DNA of 64,000 nt from NCBI GenBank assembly GCA_951799425.1, contig OX637391.1:9372551-9436550 (forward strand), in the 5' to 3' direction. The DNA is from Ilex aquifolium. Lineage: Eukaryota > Streptophyta > Magnoliopsida > Aquifoliales > Aquifoliaceae. Each line of letters begins with the position of its first letter. Position 1 is the stretch's first letter. Below are positions 1 to 11,734 of the stretch, one piece after another. The notes under the pieces were generated by a model, which was given only the letters and a program-made list of their open reading frames with translations, was not told the DNA's origin and did not search any database. The translations under genes and the position numbers were made by a program.

Positions 1-487
1 ATACATACATTAATGTTAGTACTGCTAGTATATTGTTGTCCTAAACAAGTAAACTATTGGAGGCATGTATCTTGGACGGTTATTCTCCTTTTTAGTTTCT
101 AGTTCTCCCATACGTCAATCTCTAATAGTTGAAGAAATGATACAAGCATTGATATATGTGACGTTATTGTTTTAGTTTGTGATAAAAAATCGTGAAGAAA
201 GTCTTGTATATAAAGTTCCCCATTTTTATTGCCATCAAACTCAGAAGATATGGTCTTAATTCTGAACCCTCAATAGTATTTTTTTCCCTCCAAAAACGTT
301 TATAATCTGATGAGCTGCTAGTAGTTGATTTTCGTGAGGATATTTTTATACTAATGTTGTAGGGCATCATGCAATTGACCTATTATGCTTGGTAACTAAG
401 CATAATAATTAACTCCGTGTTCCAACCAAAACAAAAAAAAAAAAAAAAAAAAACAACACTGTGTTTCTTATATTTGCCCCAACCCAC
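1..487. other. AT-rich flank, no gene seen
   Basis: No coding exon, RNA gene or clear repeat border is visible. A poly-A run lies near 428-452. If the kinesin gene downstream had an intact 5' half, this would be intron or intergenic sequence; the motor-domain exons are not here. Confidence 0.5.
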
Positions 488-499
488 CTACCCACCACT

Positions 500-1391
500 G
501 TTACTAAAATCCCGATCCGGATCGTAGGATCTTACGATCCTACGACCCAAAACAGACACATCGATCCGAATTTCTTGTAGAATCCCAAATTGATAGGATC
601 TCAATGAATCGTGATCCAGATCTTATAGAACTGTAGAATCCCGATTCAAATCACAATTTTATCAATTCTAGTTGTTGGGTTTGTTTGTTAGCCACATTTA
701 GTTATTAAGTTGACCCAACTGATATTTGTCAGTCTATTAGGCACAATCACATTTTTTCACATAAGATCCGGATCACGATTTATATTTGTCATTCTAAAGA
801 CTCGATCCAAATGTGATTGTCTCATATAATTGCCAATCTATTAGGGAATTTGGATGGATGAAAAAACTGCAAAAAATTCTTGTTGCTACAGAAAACTTTC
901 TTCATTCATTTGTCTCTTCCATTGAAAATTTAAAAACTACCGTTAAGTTTGATCTCACAAGTGATAATTGTCAAATAGTCTTCCATTTTCACTTTCTTCT
1001 ATATTTTTTGTTTAGATATCGAACTTTAAAAGTTATTTACTCAATAGTATCTAAACTTTTCAGTCTCTCCTGTATGTCCGTCTCTCTCTCTCTTTCTATA
1101 AAAGTTAAGATCAAAATACTTTCATTCTCTTACTCCTCACAACATCCCACAAGATTAATAGTCTTTCTTTGATTTGTAACCATCGCCAATGCTCATACTT
1201 TAGTTTCTCAAATTCTAATCATATCCTTAGGTTCATGTTTTTTATAACACTTTGATATGCATATATACTAGCCTTGCATATATTTTTTGTCTCGCCTTTT
1301 CAATTTGTAGGATCTTACGGCTCTCGATCCGATCCTAATCTTATAGCCTTCCCAATCGATCCAGGGTAGGATCGCCATTTTAAAAATCCTG
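500..1391. mobile_element. Non-autonomous TIR DNA transposon rich in GATCC
   Basis: The element is bounded by an exact 12-bp direct repeat, CTACCCACCACT, at 488-499 and 1392-1403, which looks like a target-site duplication. The ends are inverted relative to each other: the left has TAAAATCCCGATCC and the right, read on the other strand, has TAAAATGGCGATCC. Short inverted motifs such as GGATCGTAGGATC cluster near both ends, while the middle is unrelated AT-rich DNA. There is no transposase. The superfamily is not certain, because 12 bp is longer than the usual 8-bp hAT or 9-bp Mutator duplication and part of the match may be chance. Confidence 0.6.
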
Positions 1392-1584
1392 CTACCCACC
1401 ACTCTCCCCCTAAAACATAGGCACACACTCATTAGTCATTACAAACAAACTCTTATATCATTTAACTAGAAATGCTAAAAGAGCTTGCACTTGGAAGTTA
1501 AAAACCATGGAGAGCACTCTTTAATGGCTAGCCGAAAGACGAGACATCAATTAGTTTTAACCTAAAAATTAGCATCCCCAAGGG

Positions 1585-1870
1585 AAAGGGATAGACGGGG
1601 ATGGCCAGGAGCTCACTTCGAAAAAGCCGGAGGTCTTGAGTTGGGTCCCCTGGTGTACGGCTCTTGTGGGTTGGGTCCTGCATCCCATGGGCTGGCCAAA
1701 TGCTGGTGTGGTAAGATCTTTATGAATCACATTTGTCTTTCTTAACACATCCTATGTTAACCGAATTGTTGCTGTAGGGTGTATCGTATTTTTGTCATAT
1801 CTCATTTGCATGTCTTTCACTCAGAATTTAATGCCTATTATACATGTAAACCATTGGCCAATGATCTTTT
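1585..1870 (+). mobile_element. tRNA-derived SINE-like sequence
   Basis: A tRNA-like head is visible: a GATGGCC..GAGCTCA stretch resembling box A near 1600 and GGAGGTCTTGAGTTGG resembling box B near 1628. The head is followed by an unrelated body. No clean target duplication was found, so both borders are approximate. Confidence 0.4.
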
Positions 1871-3799
1871 TATGGGAATAGAGCCCTCAATTCCCTCATA
1901 CTTCTCTCTCTCTCCCTCTAGAATTTATTGGAGAAAAACTGGGGTACTGTACATTTGAATATATGATGGCCATTGGATGCACTAGGCACGGTGCAACAAT
2001 ATAACAACTCCTTAGAAGAGAATCTTGTACCTGATGGGGAAAAGCAACTCCATGCTGAGAGATCATCCATAATAATTTTGAGCTAAGAAGTTGAGTTGGA
2101 TGATCTTGGTTTTGAAGCATTTTTATTTTTGTTTCTTTCCACCCACTCCAAAGCTGATTTAATTGAGCAACACTTTAAAAATATAATAGCTCTTTTTTGC
2201 TTCTTTTTTCTGCTACTCAACAGGCTTTGCACCACCCTCCCCCCCCAAGAGAAAAAAGGCTTTGCATAATTATTTGGTACTTTATTAATCTTTAATATTT
2301 TACTCTTGATTGGAACTGTGAACAGTCTATGATACTCCTCTGTTCTTTTGTCTTCACTGTTACCATTGTAAGTTGGGCTGTTGATTTTTGTGCAGTCTGA
2401 GATGAAAGCTTTTGGAGGGTCTGACACTGAGGCACTTAAGCAGCACTTTGAGAAGAAAATTAGGGAACTTGAAGAAGGAAAAAGGATTGTACAGGTACTT
2501 CTAGAATTATGGGATTTCGGCTTATTTACTGCATTTGTAGTGGATGACATTCTCTGGTAACGACAGCAAGAAAGGGACCGTTTATTGGTTGAAATTGAAC
2601 GCCTTGCTGTTTCTGATGGACCATCAGCAAAAGTGCAAAACATTTATGCACAGAAACTGAAAACACTTGAGAAGCAGGTAATTCTGGTTTCGCCAAATGT
2701 CATTGTGCTCTCGCGATCCCTTGTTCTTGTAATGTCATTGTGCTCTCGCAACCCCTTGTTCTTGTTTGAATGTTTGATTTTTTTCATCACTTTAGATGTT
2801 AAATGTTAAGACGAAACAAGAGAGTCAGGTTGATCTACTAAAGCAAAAACAAAGAAGTGATGAAGCTGCAAAGCGATTGCAAGATGGGATACAGTGTATT
2901 AAGGAGCAGAAGGTTAGTTCCCATTCTGGTACTAATATAAAATCTGCAATATAATGCAGCAGTAATTTGTTATATATCTCGTAATGTATACATCTTATTT
3001 TTTCTTTTCTTTGTAGGTTCAACTACAGCAGAAGATAAAGCAAGAGGCAGAATGTTTTCGGCAATGGAAGGCATCTCGTGAAAAGGAACTGCTGCAGGTA
3101 CTTTTGACATTGGAACAGTTCTAACTGAATACTGTGGATACAGTGCTCTACTCTCTCCAACACTCCCCTACTTGATGATGAATACCTGATGAGACCTTGG
3201 TCCTTGCCATTGGAAACCATTGTTATGTAGACTAATTTACTTGCTTGGCTGTGATGGCCTAATGACTTCATATTTCTTTACCACTTCTGTTTGTTGAAAA
3301 GTGTTACCGCTTTAAGTTTTTATGTGAGCTAATTGTATTGTGAATATTTCTATTTTTATTTTCCAAGCAGCTAAGGAAGGAGGGCAGGAGAAATGAGCAT
3401 GAACGGCATAAACTGCAAGCTCTGAATCAACGCCAGAAAATGGTAAAAGATTTTACATTGCTTGTAAAGCACATATTTTTTCATGGGACTCTGTGATCTA
3501 TGTTTCCGACAAGGACCATAACCACTTCTATAAAGATGTCCTGTCTAGCTTATGTTCAAAATTGCAACGTCAACTTAGAGAAAAAGTTTACCTACATCTT
3601 TGACACAAAATGGGGTGCACATGCCTCATTGATATATATTGCAACTGAAAATATCGTCTTTTCAAAGAACATTGTCGCATCTTCTTGCTTATTCATATTC
3701 TGGGGTGAACATTGGTTGGGCTAGGAAGACCTCTGTTTGCTCTTAAAATTTTCAGAAACCGCTTTGACTTGTATCTTTTTCACAATAAGGCTAATTATA

Positions 3800-4250
3800 A
3801 TTAGGGAAACTTCACTTTATCTCTCATGGTTAGGCCTCCTTGCACTTCACCCCTCATAGCCTCACTGTAAAAAATAACCACACAAGTCTCTTGTTGTTCT
3901 GACCTGAGTTACCCTTACAAACTCCGCCCAGTTAGACGGTTCATGCGACACAAGCCTAATTGGTAAGATGTCACGGAACAAACCTCTTCCTACCACCTAC
4001 AATTTTTTTAACCCAATCACTGGATCTTGCTGTTTTCAATTAGAACTAGCCGAGTCTGGCACTAAGGGGGAAGAAGATGGTTATCAAAGTCAATTTGCCC
4101 TCATAGAGAAGCTATCCCCACCCCTTTTCTGTCCCTAGATTATCATGTTTTTTGACTGCCCTTGCCCCATCAAAAGATTCTGTAAACAGTTTTGTCCCTG
4201 GCTGAAAATGTTCTAGGTCCACCCGAATGAACATATTACATTTTTTTCAG
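3800..4250. other. Large kinesin intron with repeat-like filler
   Basis: The intron between exons 3371-3442 and 4381-4474 is much longer than its neighbours. It holds a stretch beginning AGGGAAACTTCACTTTATC, which resembles the ends of Mutator-type repeats, but I could not find a matching inverted end or target duplication. Confidence 0.3.
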
Positions 4251-4679
4251 ATTGGCCTTCCCCAACTAAAAAGTTCTACAAACAGATTAGCCCTGGCCAA
4301 AAATTTTCCAAGTCCAACTATCGTTTTTAAATACCTTCCTAGAAACAAAAGGGTATGTAGTTGTGTTTTCTGTAATGCAGGTTCTTCAAAGAAAAACAGA
4401 AGAAGCTGCAATAGCTACTAAGAGGCTAAAAGAACTGGTAGGAGTCCACAAGTGTGCAGCACTTGACAACCTGGGTCAGTATTCTTGGAAACTTTCTTTT
4501 ATGGCATGCTTCTGTTTCCTAATATAAGATTATTTTTCTTCAGGTCATTCCCACGGACATACACTAAATGGGCAGGTAAATTATCCAAACTTTCTTTCTC
4601 TTTTTCTGTAATATGTTAACCTGGAGCCATCAAAATTAGTTGCAAATTTCCAATTTCAACTATCAATGGATTACAATGC

Positions 4680-4722
4680 CCCCCCCCCCCCCCCCCAAAA
4701 AAAAAAAAAAAATTGGGGGGAG
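4680..4722. repeat. Poly-C / poly-A homopolymer tract
   Basis: A run of about 18 C is followed directly by a run of A in a kinesin intron. Such tracts are prone to sequencing and assembly length errors. Confidence 0.8.
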
Positions 4723-5381
4723 AAAACTATCCAACCCTGAAGCCAAGTCCTTCTCTTTAACACAGAAATTGCACTCTTGTATTGTAGTTGGTTTGGCAGA
4801 TTAATTTAGGACTACCATTAAGGAATAAATTGTCAATTATAAATAGCTGTGGCAGCTTTCAAGGTGGACAGTAGCTAACCAATGCCAAACCTAATTTTAC
4901 ATCTGCAATCAGTATTTTCATACAAGTAACAGTATCTGATGTCATTATAATTTTGGAGAATTATTAACCTCAATTACTTCCATAGAGAAATGAAAAAACT
5001 TTGCAACGGTGGATTGACCATGAGCTAGAAGCAATGGTGAATGCCCATGCAGCTCATTTTGAATACGAGAAGCAATGCCAAGTGTATGTAATCACTACTT
5101 CAGATATTTTATCTTCCATCGTACTCGATAACTTTAACCTCTTTTCAATGCACTTACCTATTTATTACTTGCTATTTTTTTAGACAAGCTGCATTTGCAG
5201 AGGAGTTACCCTTAGTGAAACAAGTTGATCAAGTTTCTTCAGATGGTCTTATTCCCCCACAAGGGAAGAGTGAAAATTTTAGGTATTATCTTTTTTCCGA
5301 GTTAAAAACAATAGTTGAGTATCTAGTTCTTTTTCTTGGGTACGTTATAACCTAATAGAAATCATATGATCAAATGTTTTT

Positions 5382-5553
5382 GTTGGAGTATAGTCTAGTT
5401 TATTAGGGTTTCTTTTTCCCTTTTTTACCCTTACTATGACTTTTATATTTTGCCAGACCACAAGGATATTTAGGTCACTTTGTACTATTATTTAGCTATA
5501 TATACGGGGCTCTACTCTTAGTTTGAGTATCCCTTTCACTCACATCTGTCTCA
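5382..5553 (+). repeat. 5' LTR of forward Copia fragment
   Basis: Defined by the TG start, the CA end and the tRNA-Met primer-binding site three bases downstream. A TATA-like stretch (GCTATATATACGG) lies near 5497. There is no second copy to compare, so the left end could be off by a few bases. Confidence 0.7.
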
Positions 5554-7215
5554 AGTTGGTATCAGAGCAACCAATCCTAACCCTAACCCTAGCCTCCGCC
5601 AAACATCGCAACCAGAGAGACGAAAGACACAGCCAACGCCCACCCCATCCACCGACTGCCTACACCGAAATTAGCCTCCACTCCACCGACTGTGAACACC
5701 GAAATCAGCCTCCACTCCACCGACTATGAACACCGAAATCAGCCTCCACTCCACCGACTGGCTACACCGAAATCAGCCTTCACTCCACATGCAACTAGCC
5801 AATCAGCAACCCAGCCAAAAACCAGCAACCCCATCAAACTCAACCATCGATAGCAACACAGCAACTAGCAACCAGCAACACAGCAATCACTGACAACAAC
5901 ACAACCACCGATAGCACCCAACCACCGATAGCAACACAGCCACAAACAAGCAACCACATCAGCTCCCAGCAGCATCCCAGAACCAGTGACACGCCGACAA
6001 AATCTACGACACAAACGCAACACAGTAACCACTCCAGCGAACCAGCCCACTGTCGGGTCGCCCTCTTCGTCACAGCTTCGTTTTTGCCTTCGTGATCCTT
6101 CGTGCTTTGCGCTCTTTGTCGTAGTGCCGCAGCATCTAGGATCTTTTAAGAGGGGTTGAATCCTCTTCTCCGTTGATCTGCTTTTGATGCAGTAGGTCAC
6201 TTATATATTCACTGAATTTTTGGGCACCGTGACCTGATTATTTGGGAGCTTTCTGGACCTTCTTTATCTGTCGCCACTGTTCAACTTGAGGTATATTGTT
6301 CTCCCTTATTTTTTGTCCCTCTACTTAGAGTATTTTCTGTCACGGGTGCCCACGTATTGTTGATATGACTATTACTGAGGGACTTGAGACCTCTACTGTT
6401 GAGACCTCTGTGGTTAGTACTTCCACCTGGGATGTACCATCCAATTCTCCCACTGTTATATTTGACCAATATACTAGTGGCACAATTGCATTACCGGCAA
6501 TGCCTGGTATGATCTCTCAGAAGGTTACGACACAGTTGTTGAATGACCGTAACTTTGCTGAGTGGTCACACTCATTCCTGCTTTTCTTAGACCGTGTAGG
6601 GAAGCTTGGTTGGCTAAAGGAATCTCACCCAAAGCCGGTTGATGACGACCCTAGATATTCTGCGTGGTTCTCTGAGAACTGTGTTATTTTTGGATAGTCA
6701 TTTGGCTCGATGGAGCCCTCTGTTTGCAGGATTCACCAGTTTCATAGCTTTGTTCCGAAGCTATGGAGCCTATTATCAGAGATGTATTCTCAGTCTGGAC
6801 GAGGAGTTCGTGTCTCTGAGTTCTCTCAAGAACTTTTATATGCTCGGCATGGAGATATGACGGTTCAGGATTATTATGGCTATTTGACCCAGCGCTGGCT
6901 TGAGTATGTGACTCTACTTCCTCTTGCTGCTATTCCGAGGATAGAGCCCGAAAGAGCAGCATTCCTGCATACTCGAGAGTAGGAGGATAGGATTCACAAA
7001 TTCCTTATGGGGCTTCGTAATGAGTTTGAGGGACCTCGTTCACAGATCTTGTCGGTGATGAGGCTTCCGTCTCTTTATGAGGTGTATGCGATAATTGAGC
7101 ATGCACAATATGAGCGTCGCGTCCGTATTACATCACTTCCAGTTGCGACCTTGACTCCTCCAGCCGACCAGATGGCCCTCGCAGCTGCTGCTGGGTCTCG
7201 TTCAGAATCCTCAGC
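5382..7215 (+). mobile_element. Copia LTR retrotransposon fragment (5' LTR, leader, gag)
   Basis: A Ty1/Copia fossil. A short 5' LTR (about 5382-5553) starts TGTTGGAG and ends CTCA. It is followed by a primer-binding site TGGTATCAGAGC (5557-5568) complementary to initiator tRNA-Met, a leader of about 800 bp, and a Copia-type gag region from about 6365 to 7215 (motifs LLNDRNFAEWSHSF, FLMGLRNEFEGPRSQIL). No pol and no 3' LTR are present. Broken, with several breaks; only the 5' third remains. It meets an oppositely oriented Copia fragment at about 7215 and lies within the kinesin gene. Confidence 0.85.
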
Positions 7216-9744
7216 CAGAATTTGTCATGTGGTCTGTGGCTACAGAATTAATGATCTGAAGGGTATATGAGGATATGTTGTTAATACACTATCAAAGATA
7301 CCTGTTTGAGCAAAGTTGGAAGAAGAAGATTGGTTAAAAGTTATGGGAGAAGAAGTATCAAGCCAAGCCACTATACGCCTAAGAGTTTGCATCTCATCCT
7401 GAGAGAAACTAGTTGAGGTGTTGCCACTAGATTGAGATGGGGTTTCTAAAGACTCGGTCATGTGTGCATGTGATCGCACGTTAGCATTGTGGCCACCACT
7501 ACGCCTACGAATGGGGTGTCCAGTCAACTTCTAGCAAAACTCCCTTGTGTGTCTAGTCTTTTCACAATAGTCACACTTTAAGATATTTATTTGTCAACAG
7601 TGTCAATCTTGTCAATGGATCTAGGTTGGGCTAGTTTGAGGTCACGCTGAGGAATAACTGCCAAAGCAGATTGTTCCTGAGTGATAGTATGAACGATAGC
7701 AATCCTCCTCTTCTTCTCTTTTTGAACATGAGCATAAGCCTCACATAAGGTGGGAAATGGGCTGCGACCTAAAATCTAAACTCCAATCTAATCATACTCA
7801 ATATTAAGGCCAGCAAGAAAATCATAGACCCTCTCCTTCTCAACCATCTGTTGAAATTTGGCTGCATCATTTGCACAATCTACCTGGAAACTTTAGTAGT
7901 AATCAAGCTTCTGCCATAAAGTAATCAATTTTTCATAGTAAATTGTAAAGGGTTTATCCTTCTGATTAGTCTCTCGAACTTCCTTTCGAAGGTCGTATGT
8001 CTTTGCATTATTACCCCTTTGAGAACACATATGAGACATTGCAGTCCAGATTTTATGAGCGGTATCAAGTAATAGAAAACCCCGACTAATGCTGGGTTGC
8101 ATAGAGTTAAAGTAACCAAGACATAACCAATGCATTCTCAGATGTCCACTGCTTCAAAGTAGAACCAGTTTTACTAAGCTTCTTAGTCTCCCCAGTCAAA
8201 TACACATCCAAAGAGATAGCTTGAATCAATAACAAGCAAGTTCGTGACCATACTAAATAGTTGTTTTCATCCAACTTTTCTTAACTAATTTGAAGCGACA
8301 GATTATTCGCAACAACTCCTAGATGACTCACCCCATTGCCTTCGGTATTGGTAGTAGGGGTGACAATTGAGTCGTGTTGTGTCGGGTTCGTGTCGTGTCG
8401 AACATTAGTCAACCCTAACTCAACCCATTTAACTAATCGTGTCGTGTCGTGTTGACCTGTTTATTTTCGTGTCGTGTTCGTGTTCGCATTCGTGTTGACC
8501 TACATAAATTTTGAATAAAAAATTTAACGCTAAGATTTTATTTTCACTTAATTGAATCTCTTCTCATACTTTTCTACAAACTAAAAATTAACTTAATAAT
8601 AATAATAATGAGTAATAATATCTTTTTTATATAATAATTATGTCGGTGCTTGATAAACAATTACAAATAATTAATATTTTATTTCTATAATACTAATTAA
8701 ATATGCTAATCGTACATCGCGCAACTAAATTAAACATCAGAAGTAATGGAAAAAATAAGCCATCAGAATATGAAAACTCATACATGCAATGAAAAGGCCA
8801 AGTCAAACTCCTTCGAGTTAAAAACTTCGTGTTGATGGGTCAATTCGGGTTGAACCCGAACACGACCCATTAACACTTCGTGTTGACAGGTCGTGTCATA
8901 CACGGGTTTGTACCAAAAAATAGTCAACCAAAACCCATTTATTTGTGTCGTGTTCGTATCGAGTTATCGTGTCATGTCAAAAATTGTCACCCCTAATTGG
9001 TAGCAGCACCAGAAGTGACACTGGTTTTCAACATGTCGATGCAATAGGGTAAAAGAAAAAAACAACAAAATTGTGACCTAAGAATTGGGCAACAATCCAG
9101 AAATATCTTAAAACAGTAGCCAAATAACCTTGGGATAGCACTTAGATCTGAAGCACCTCGGCACCAATCAAAAACAGGTCCAGCCGAGACTCAAATTTGC
9201 CCCCAAAACTAATCCAAATGCAACAAACACACATGGGTAATATAAATCTACCCAAATTGCACCCCACACAGTGAGATCCCAAACATAAGCAACATAAATC
9301 ATCCAAAAAGCTAGACTGCAATTTGGATCTCAAATAGGGCCGAAAAACTTCAAAAATTCGAAAGCACTGGTTTCAAAAAAAATTGGAAAAATCACCATAA
9401 TTCTCAGCAGACCTAGTCGATTCTATCATACAAGTTTCAAAAAAAATTGACAAAATTCGATGCTGACATCAGCATATCAGTCGATGATGTCAGAATTTTT
9501 TGTCAGTCGCTGTTATATTTTGCGATAATTTTCGACAGCTTTAGGGCTTCAAATCTGAATCAAAGCTCAGATACTAAGTTAGATTATTAAGTTTTAGGGT
9601 TTAGAGAAGTGGAAGAAGAAATAATAAGAAGAGAGATTAGATTATTGTGTAGAGTTGTGTTAAATCACACAACTAATCCCTAGCTTATATATAAACTACA
9701 AAGTACCATAATACCCTTAACCTAAATATAAAGCATAACATAAC
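7216..9744 (-). mobile_element. Copia LTR retrotransposon fragment, reverse orientation
   Basis: A second Ty1/Copia fossil, read on the minus strand. Its LTR lies at about 9581-9744, with a primer-binding-site-like stretch (TAGTATCTGAGC on the minus strand) at 9565-9577. gag starts near 9036 and continues with the gag domain around 7893-8135 (KIWTAMSHMCSQ, YYEKLITLWQKLDYY) and a CCHC zinc knuckle (CDYCEKTRHTREFC) near 7540-7590. It ends at about 7216 in the protease region. Broken, with several breaks; integrase, RT and the 3' LTR are absent. A hAT MITE (8355-8995) is inserted in its gag. Confidence 0.85.
8355..8995. mobile_element. hAT-type MITE with 8-bp target-site duplication
   Basis: Perfect terminal inverted repeats TAGGGGTGACAATT / AATTGTCACCCCTA are flanked by an exact 8-bp duplication ATTGGTAG (8347-8354 and 8996-9003). 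Eight-bp duplications and a TAGGGGTG-like end are typical of the hAT superfamily. The subterminal DNA is made of repeats of the CGTGTCGTGTTCGTGTT kind in both orientations; the core is AT-rich. There is no transposase, so it depended on a partner. It was inserted in the gag of the reverse Copia fragment, so it is the younger insertion. Confidence 0.93.
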
Positions 9745-10041
9745 AAAAACATTGTATACAAGATTTCATGTCGCTCCCAAGCATTTGGCGATTTCAATGG
9801 TGACTCATTTTTTAATCAATCATTTCTTTGGACAGAAAAAGATTATTGCTAATCCCTCAATTTTCCTTACCCAGGTATTGGCCTACGAGGGTAGAAAAAT
9901 CTCTCCAAAATTCTAGATACTCACTTTTGTCAAAAATTTTGTATGAATATATAGCTAGTGGTGATGAAAAGGAGTTTGCAGCCATCAAATAAACAGTTTG
10001 GTGTTTTTGTTGGTGTTCTATTTATCTAGGATTCCGTGCAG
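9745..10041. other. Residual kinesin intron sequence
   Basis: This lies between the reverse Copia LTR and the next recognisable kinesin exon. I looked for the missing coiled-coil exon here and did not find it. Confidence 0.4.
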
Positions 10042-10945
10042 TCTGTTAACAGTGTCTGTGCCTTTGGAGTTAGTAGGTGCCGATTGTGGGAACAAGAAGT
10101 GCAGATCAAGGAGATGAAAGAGCAATTGAATGAGCTAGTAAATTTATTGGGACAAAGAGAAATACCTAGGAAAGAAATTGTGAAGTAGCAAAAACACATG
10201 GAGCAAGTTGTTGCAGTTGCCATGGCCATGTCATCTTCCGTGAGATTATACGCTCAACAGTCCGTTGTTTTAATCAATGGTTGCACAGTAATCATGTTGT
10301 ACTGATTGATTTTTGATATGTTGAAATCAGAAGACTACATTATGTCTTTTATATTGTTATACAAAGGGAAAGTCGCATTCCGAACATCTTCTCTTGGGCT
10401 CCATAAATTCACTGTGGAAACTCAACTGGTGGTTCTAACTTGCTCCATTTTCACTTTCTCCTTCTTGACACTTGTCTTTATGGCCATGACAGGGGAAATC
10501 CCCAAGTTCCTTGAAATATTTTATGGATGACACGAGTAGTCTCTCATCTCCAAGGTCTCTGCCAGCACCAAAGCAACTCAAATATACAGAAGGAATTGCT
10601 AACGGTTCAGTTAGAGAATCAGCTGCATTTCTAGATCAAACACAGGTCATTCTCCTTCATGCTGTCTTGAGATCATTAACGATCTGCTTAATTAATAAAT
10701 AGAGATGGTGGTTTGTGCAGATGATACCAACTGGGCAATTGTCAATCAAGAAACTGGCTATTATCGGACAACGTGGAAAACTCTGGAGGTGGAAGAGAAG
10801 TCATCATCGGTGGCTGTTGCAATTTAAGTGGAAATGGAAAAAACCATGGAAACTTTCGGAATGGATCAAACACAGTGATGAGACAATCATGCAGTCAAGA
10901 CCTTGTATGCAGGCCATGGCAGATGATATGATAGGCTCATCATAG
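10042..10945 (+). pseudogene. KIN-4B/FRA1-like kinesin, C-terminal exons
   Basis: Three exons continue the kinesin: 10042-10239, 10493-10645 and 10721-10945 (stop TAG at 10943-10945). They encode the conserved tail, including CRLWEQEVQIKEMKEQL, the linker with LPAPKQLKYTEGIANGSVRE, and the basic Trp-rich end GKLWRWKRSHHRWLLQ, KWKWKKPWKLSEWIKHSDE. This tail resembles Arabidopsis KIN-4B from memory; the KIN-4C type has a Cys-rich tail instead. The first exon carries an in-frame TAG at 10186-10188, where the family usually has Lys or Glu, which would remove about 140 residues. All three exons are in phase 0. Together with the missing exon upstream and no visible motor domain, this supports a decayed copy. 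The alternative is a rescued splice form. Confidence 0.85.
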
Positions 10946-11734
10946 TCACGAGCCTTGTTTTTGCTGTATATACATCTTGACTGCTACACAACTGGAGACA
11001 GAATTTGGACAGAGAACAAATAATTTCAGGTAATCGTTGTCCTTGATTATGAACTTTATGAAGCTACAAAATCAACTTTCAAATGTAGGAGACTTCACTT
11101 CGTAAGGCCATTTTTAACTCTAGTAGATTTTGTTCAAAGAGTATCCAAGGATGCAGGCGCATTGTAAATTGGAGTGACTTGTGAAAGCTCGGGCTGATGT
11201 TTGAGCCATGAAAGTGAAGCTGCTATAAATGGAAACCATGCTATCAAAAGTATCTGGTCAAGCGGGCAAGCTTTCAAAAATTGCTGAGGAAAACGCCACA
11301 TTTGGTGGCTGATCCAAGTTTGCTGCACAAGGTAAAAGAAGATGTGATTCATCTGATATGCTAGCCTGCGAATTTTTCCACCACTTCACTTTTACAGCGG
11401 AAGTGAGGTGTTGGAAAAAGGTGAGCCGAAAGTGAGGGTATGCTTCTCCCTGGGTTTGATTATAAAGCATGCTCTGCAATTGCATGGTCATTTCATCCAG
11501 GTTGGCAAAACTTATCTTTCGTTTGTCCACTTGTAATAATACTCAATGATTCAATTTCGATACGTCGAGCCTCTTGATTTTAAATTTTAATTTTGTTTTA
11601 TGCTCGCAATAAAATGAGAGGCGCTGCAATTTCTTTCTTCTTTCTTTCTTTTTTTATGCTTTTTTATATTATTCATTTTTCAACTGAATGGATTTTAACA
11701 TTACTGCCAAGTCCCACCCCACCCCAAGGAAGTA
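10946..11734 (-). other. Unrecognised coding-like stretch between kinesin and SINE
   Basis: Two overlapping minus-strand open frames (11530-11258 and 11352-11134) read smoothly across a frame change. The first contains KISFANLDEMTMQLQSMLYN and the second LSWLKHQPELSQVTPIYN. I do not recognise a family. It could be an untranslated tail of the receptor kinase transcript, a broken gene, or chance. No splice sites could be supported. Confidence 0.25.

Larger units (their letters stand above)
2396..5282 (+). pseudogene. KIN-4B/FRA1-like kinesin, coiled-coil exons (5' part in window)
   Basis: Nine exons with GT-AG borders encode the coiled-coil stalk of a plant KIN-4 kinesin: 2396-2494, 2567-2677, 2796-2912, 3017-3097, 3371-3442, 4381-4474, 4544-4575, 4986-5083 and 5184-5282. 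Phases join without a break. Recognisable KIN-4 segments include QERDRLLVEIERL, RQWKASREKELLQ, LRKEGRRNEHERHKLQALNQ and VLQRKTEEAAIATKRLKEL. KIN-4 kinesins are microtubule motors that affect cell-wall deposition and cell division. The N-terminal motor domain is absent from the window; it may lie further upstream or be lost. The next expected coiled-coil exon (family segment near SLENML) is also missing, and transposon DNA sits in its place. With the in-frame stop in the 3' part, this copy is probably a pseudogene. Confidence 0.85.

Noticed and set aside
1-2395. Search for the kinesin motor domain upstream of the first exon
   Set aside because: No motor motifs (P-loop GQTGSGKT, NxxSSRSH, DLAGSE) appear on the + strand here.
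5523-6200. Small open frames on both strands with Thr/Ser/Asn- or Val/Cys-rich composition
   Set aside because: They lie in the repetitive untranslated leader of the Copia fragment (repeats of CTCCACTCCACCGACTG type).
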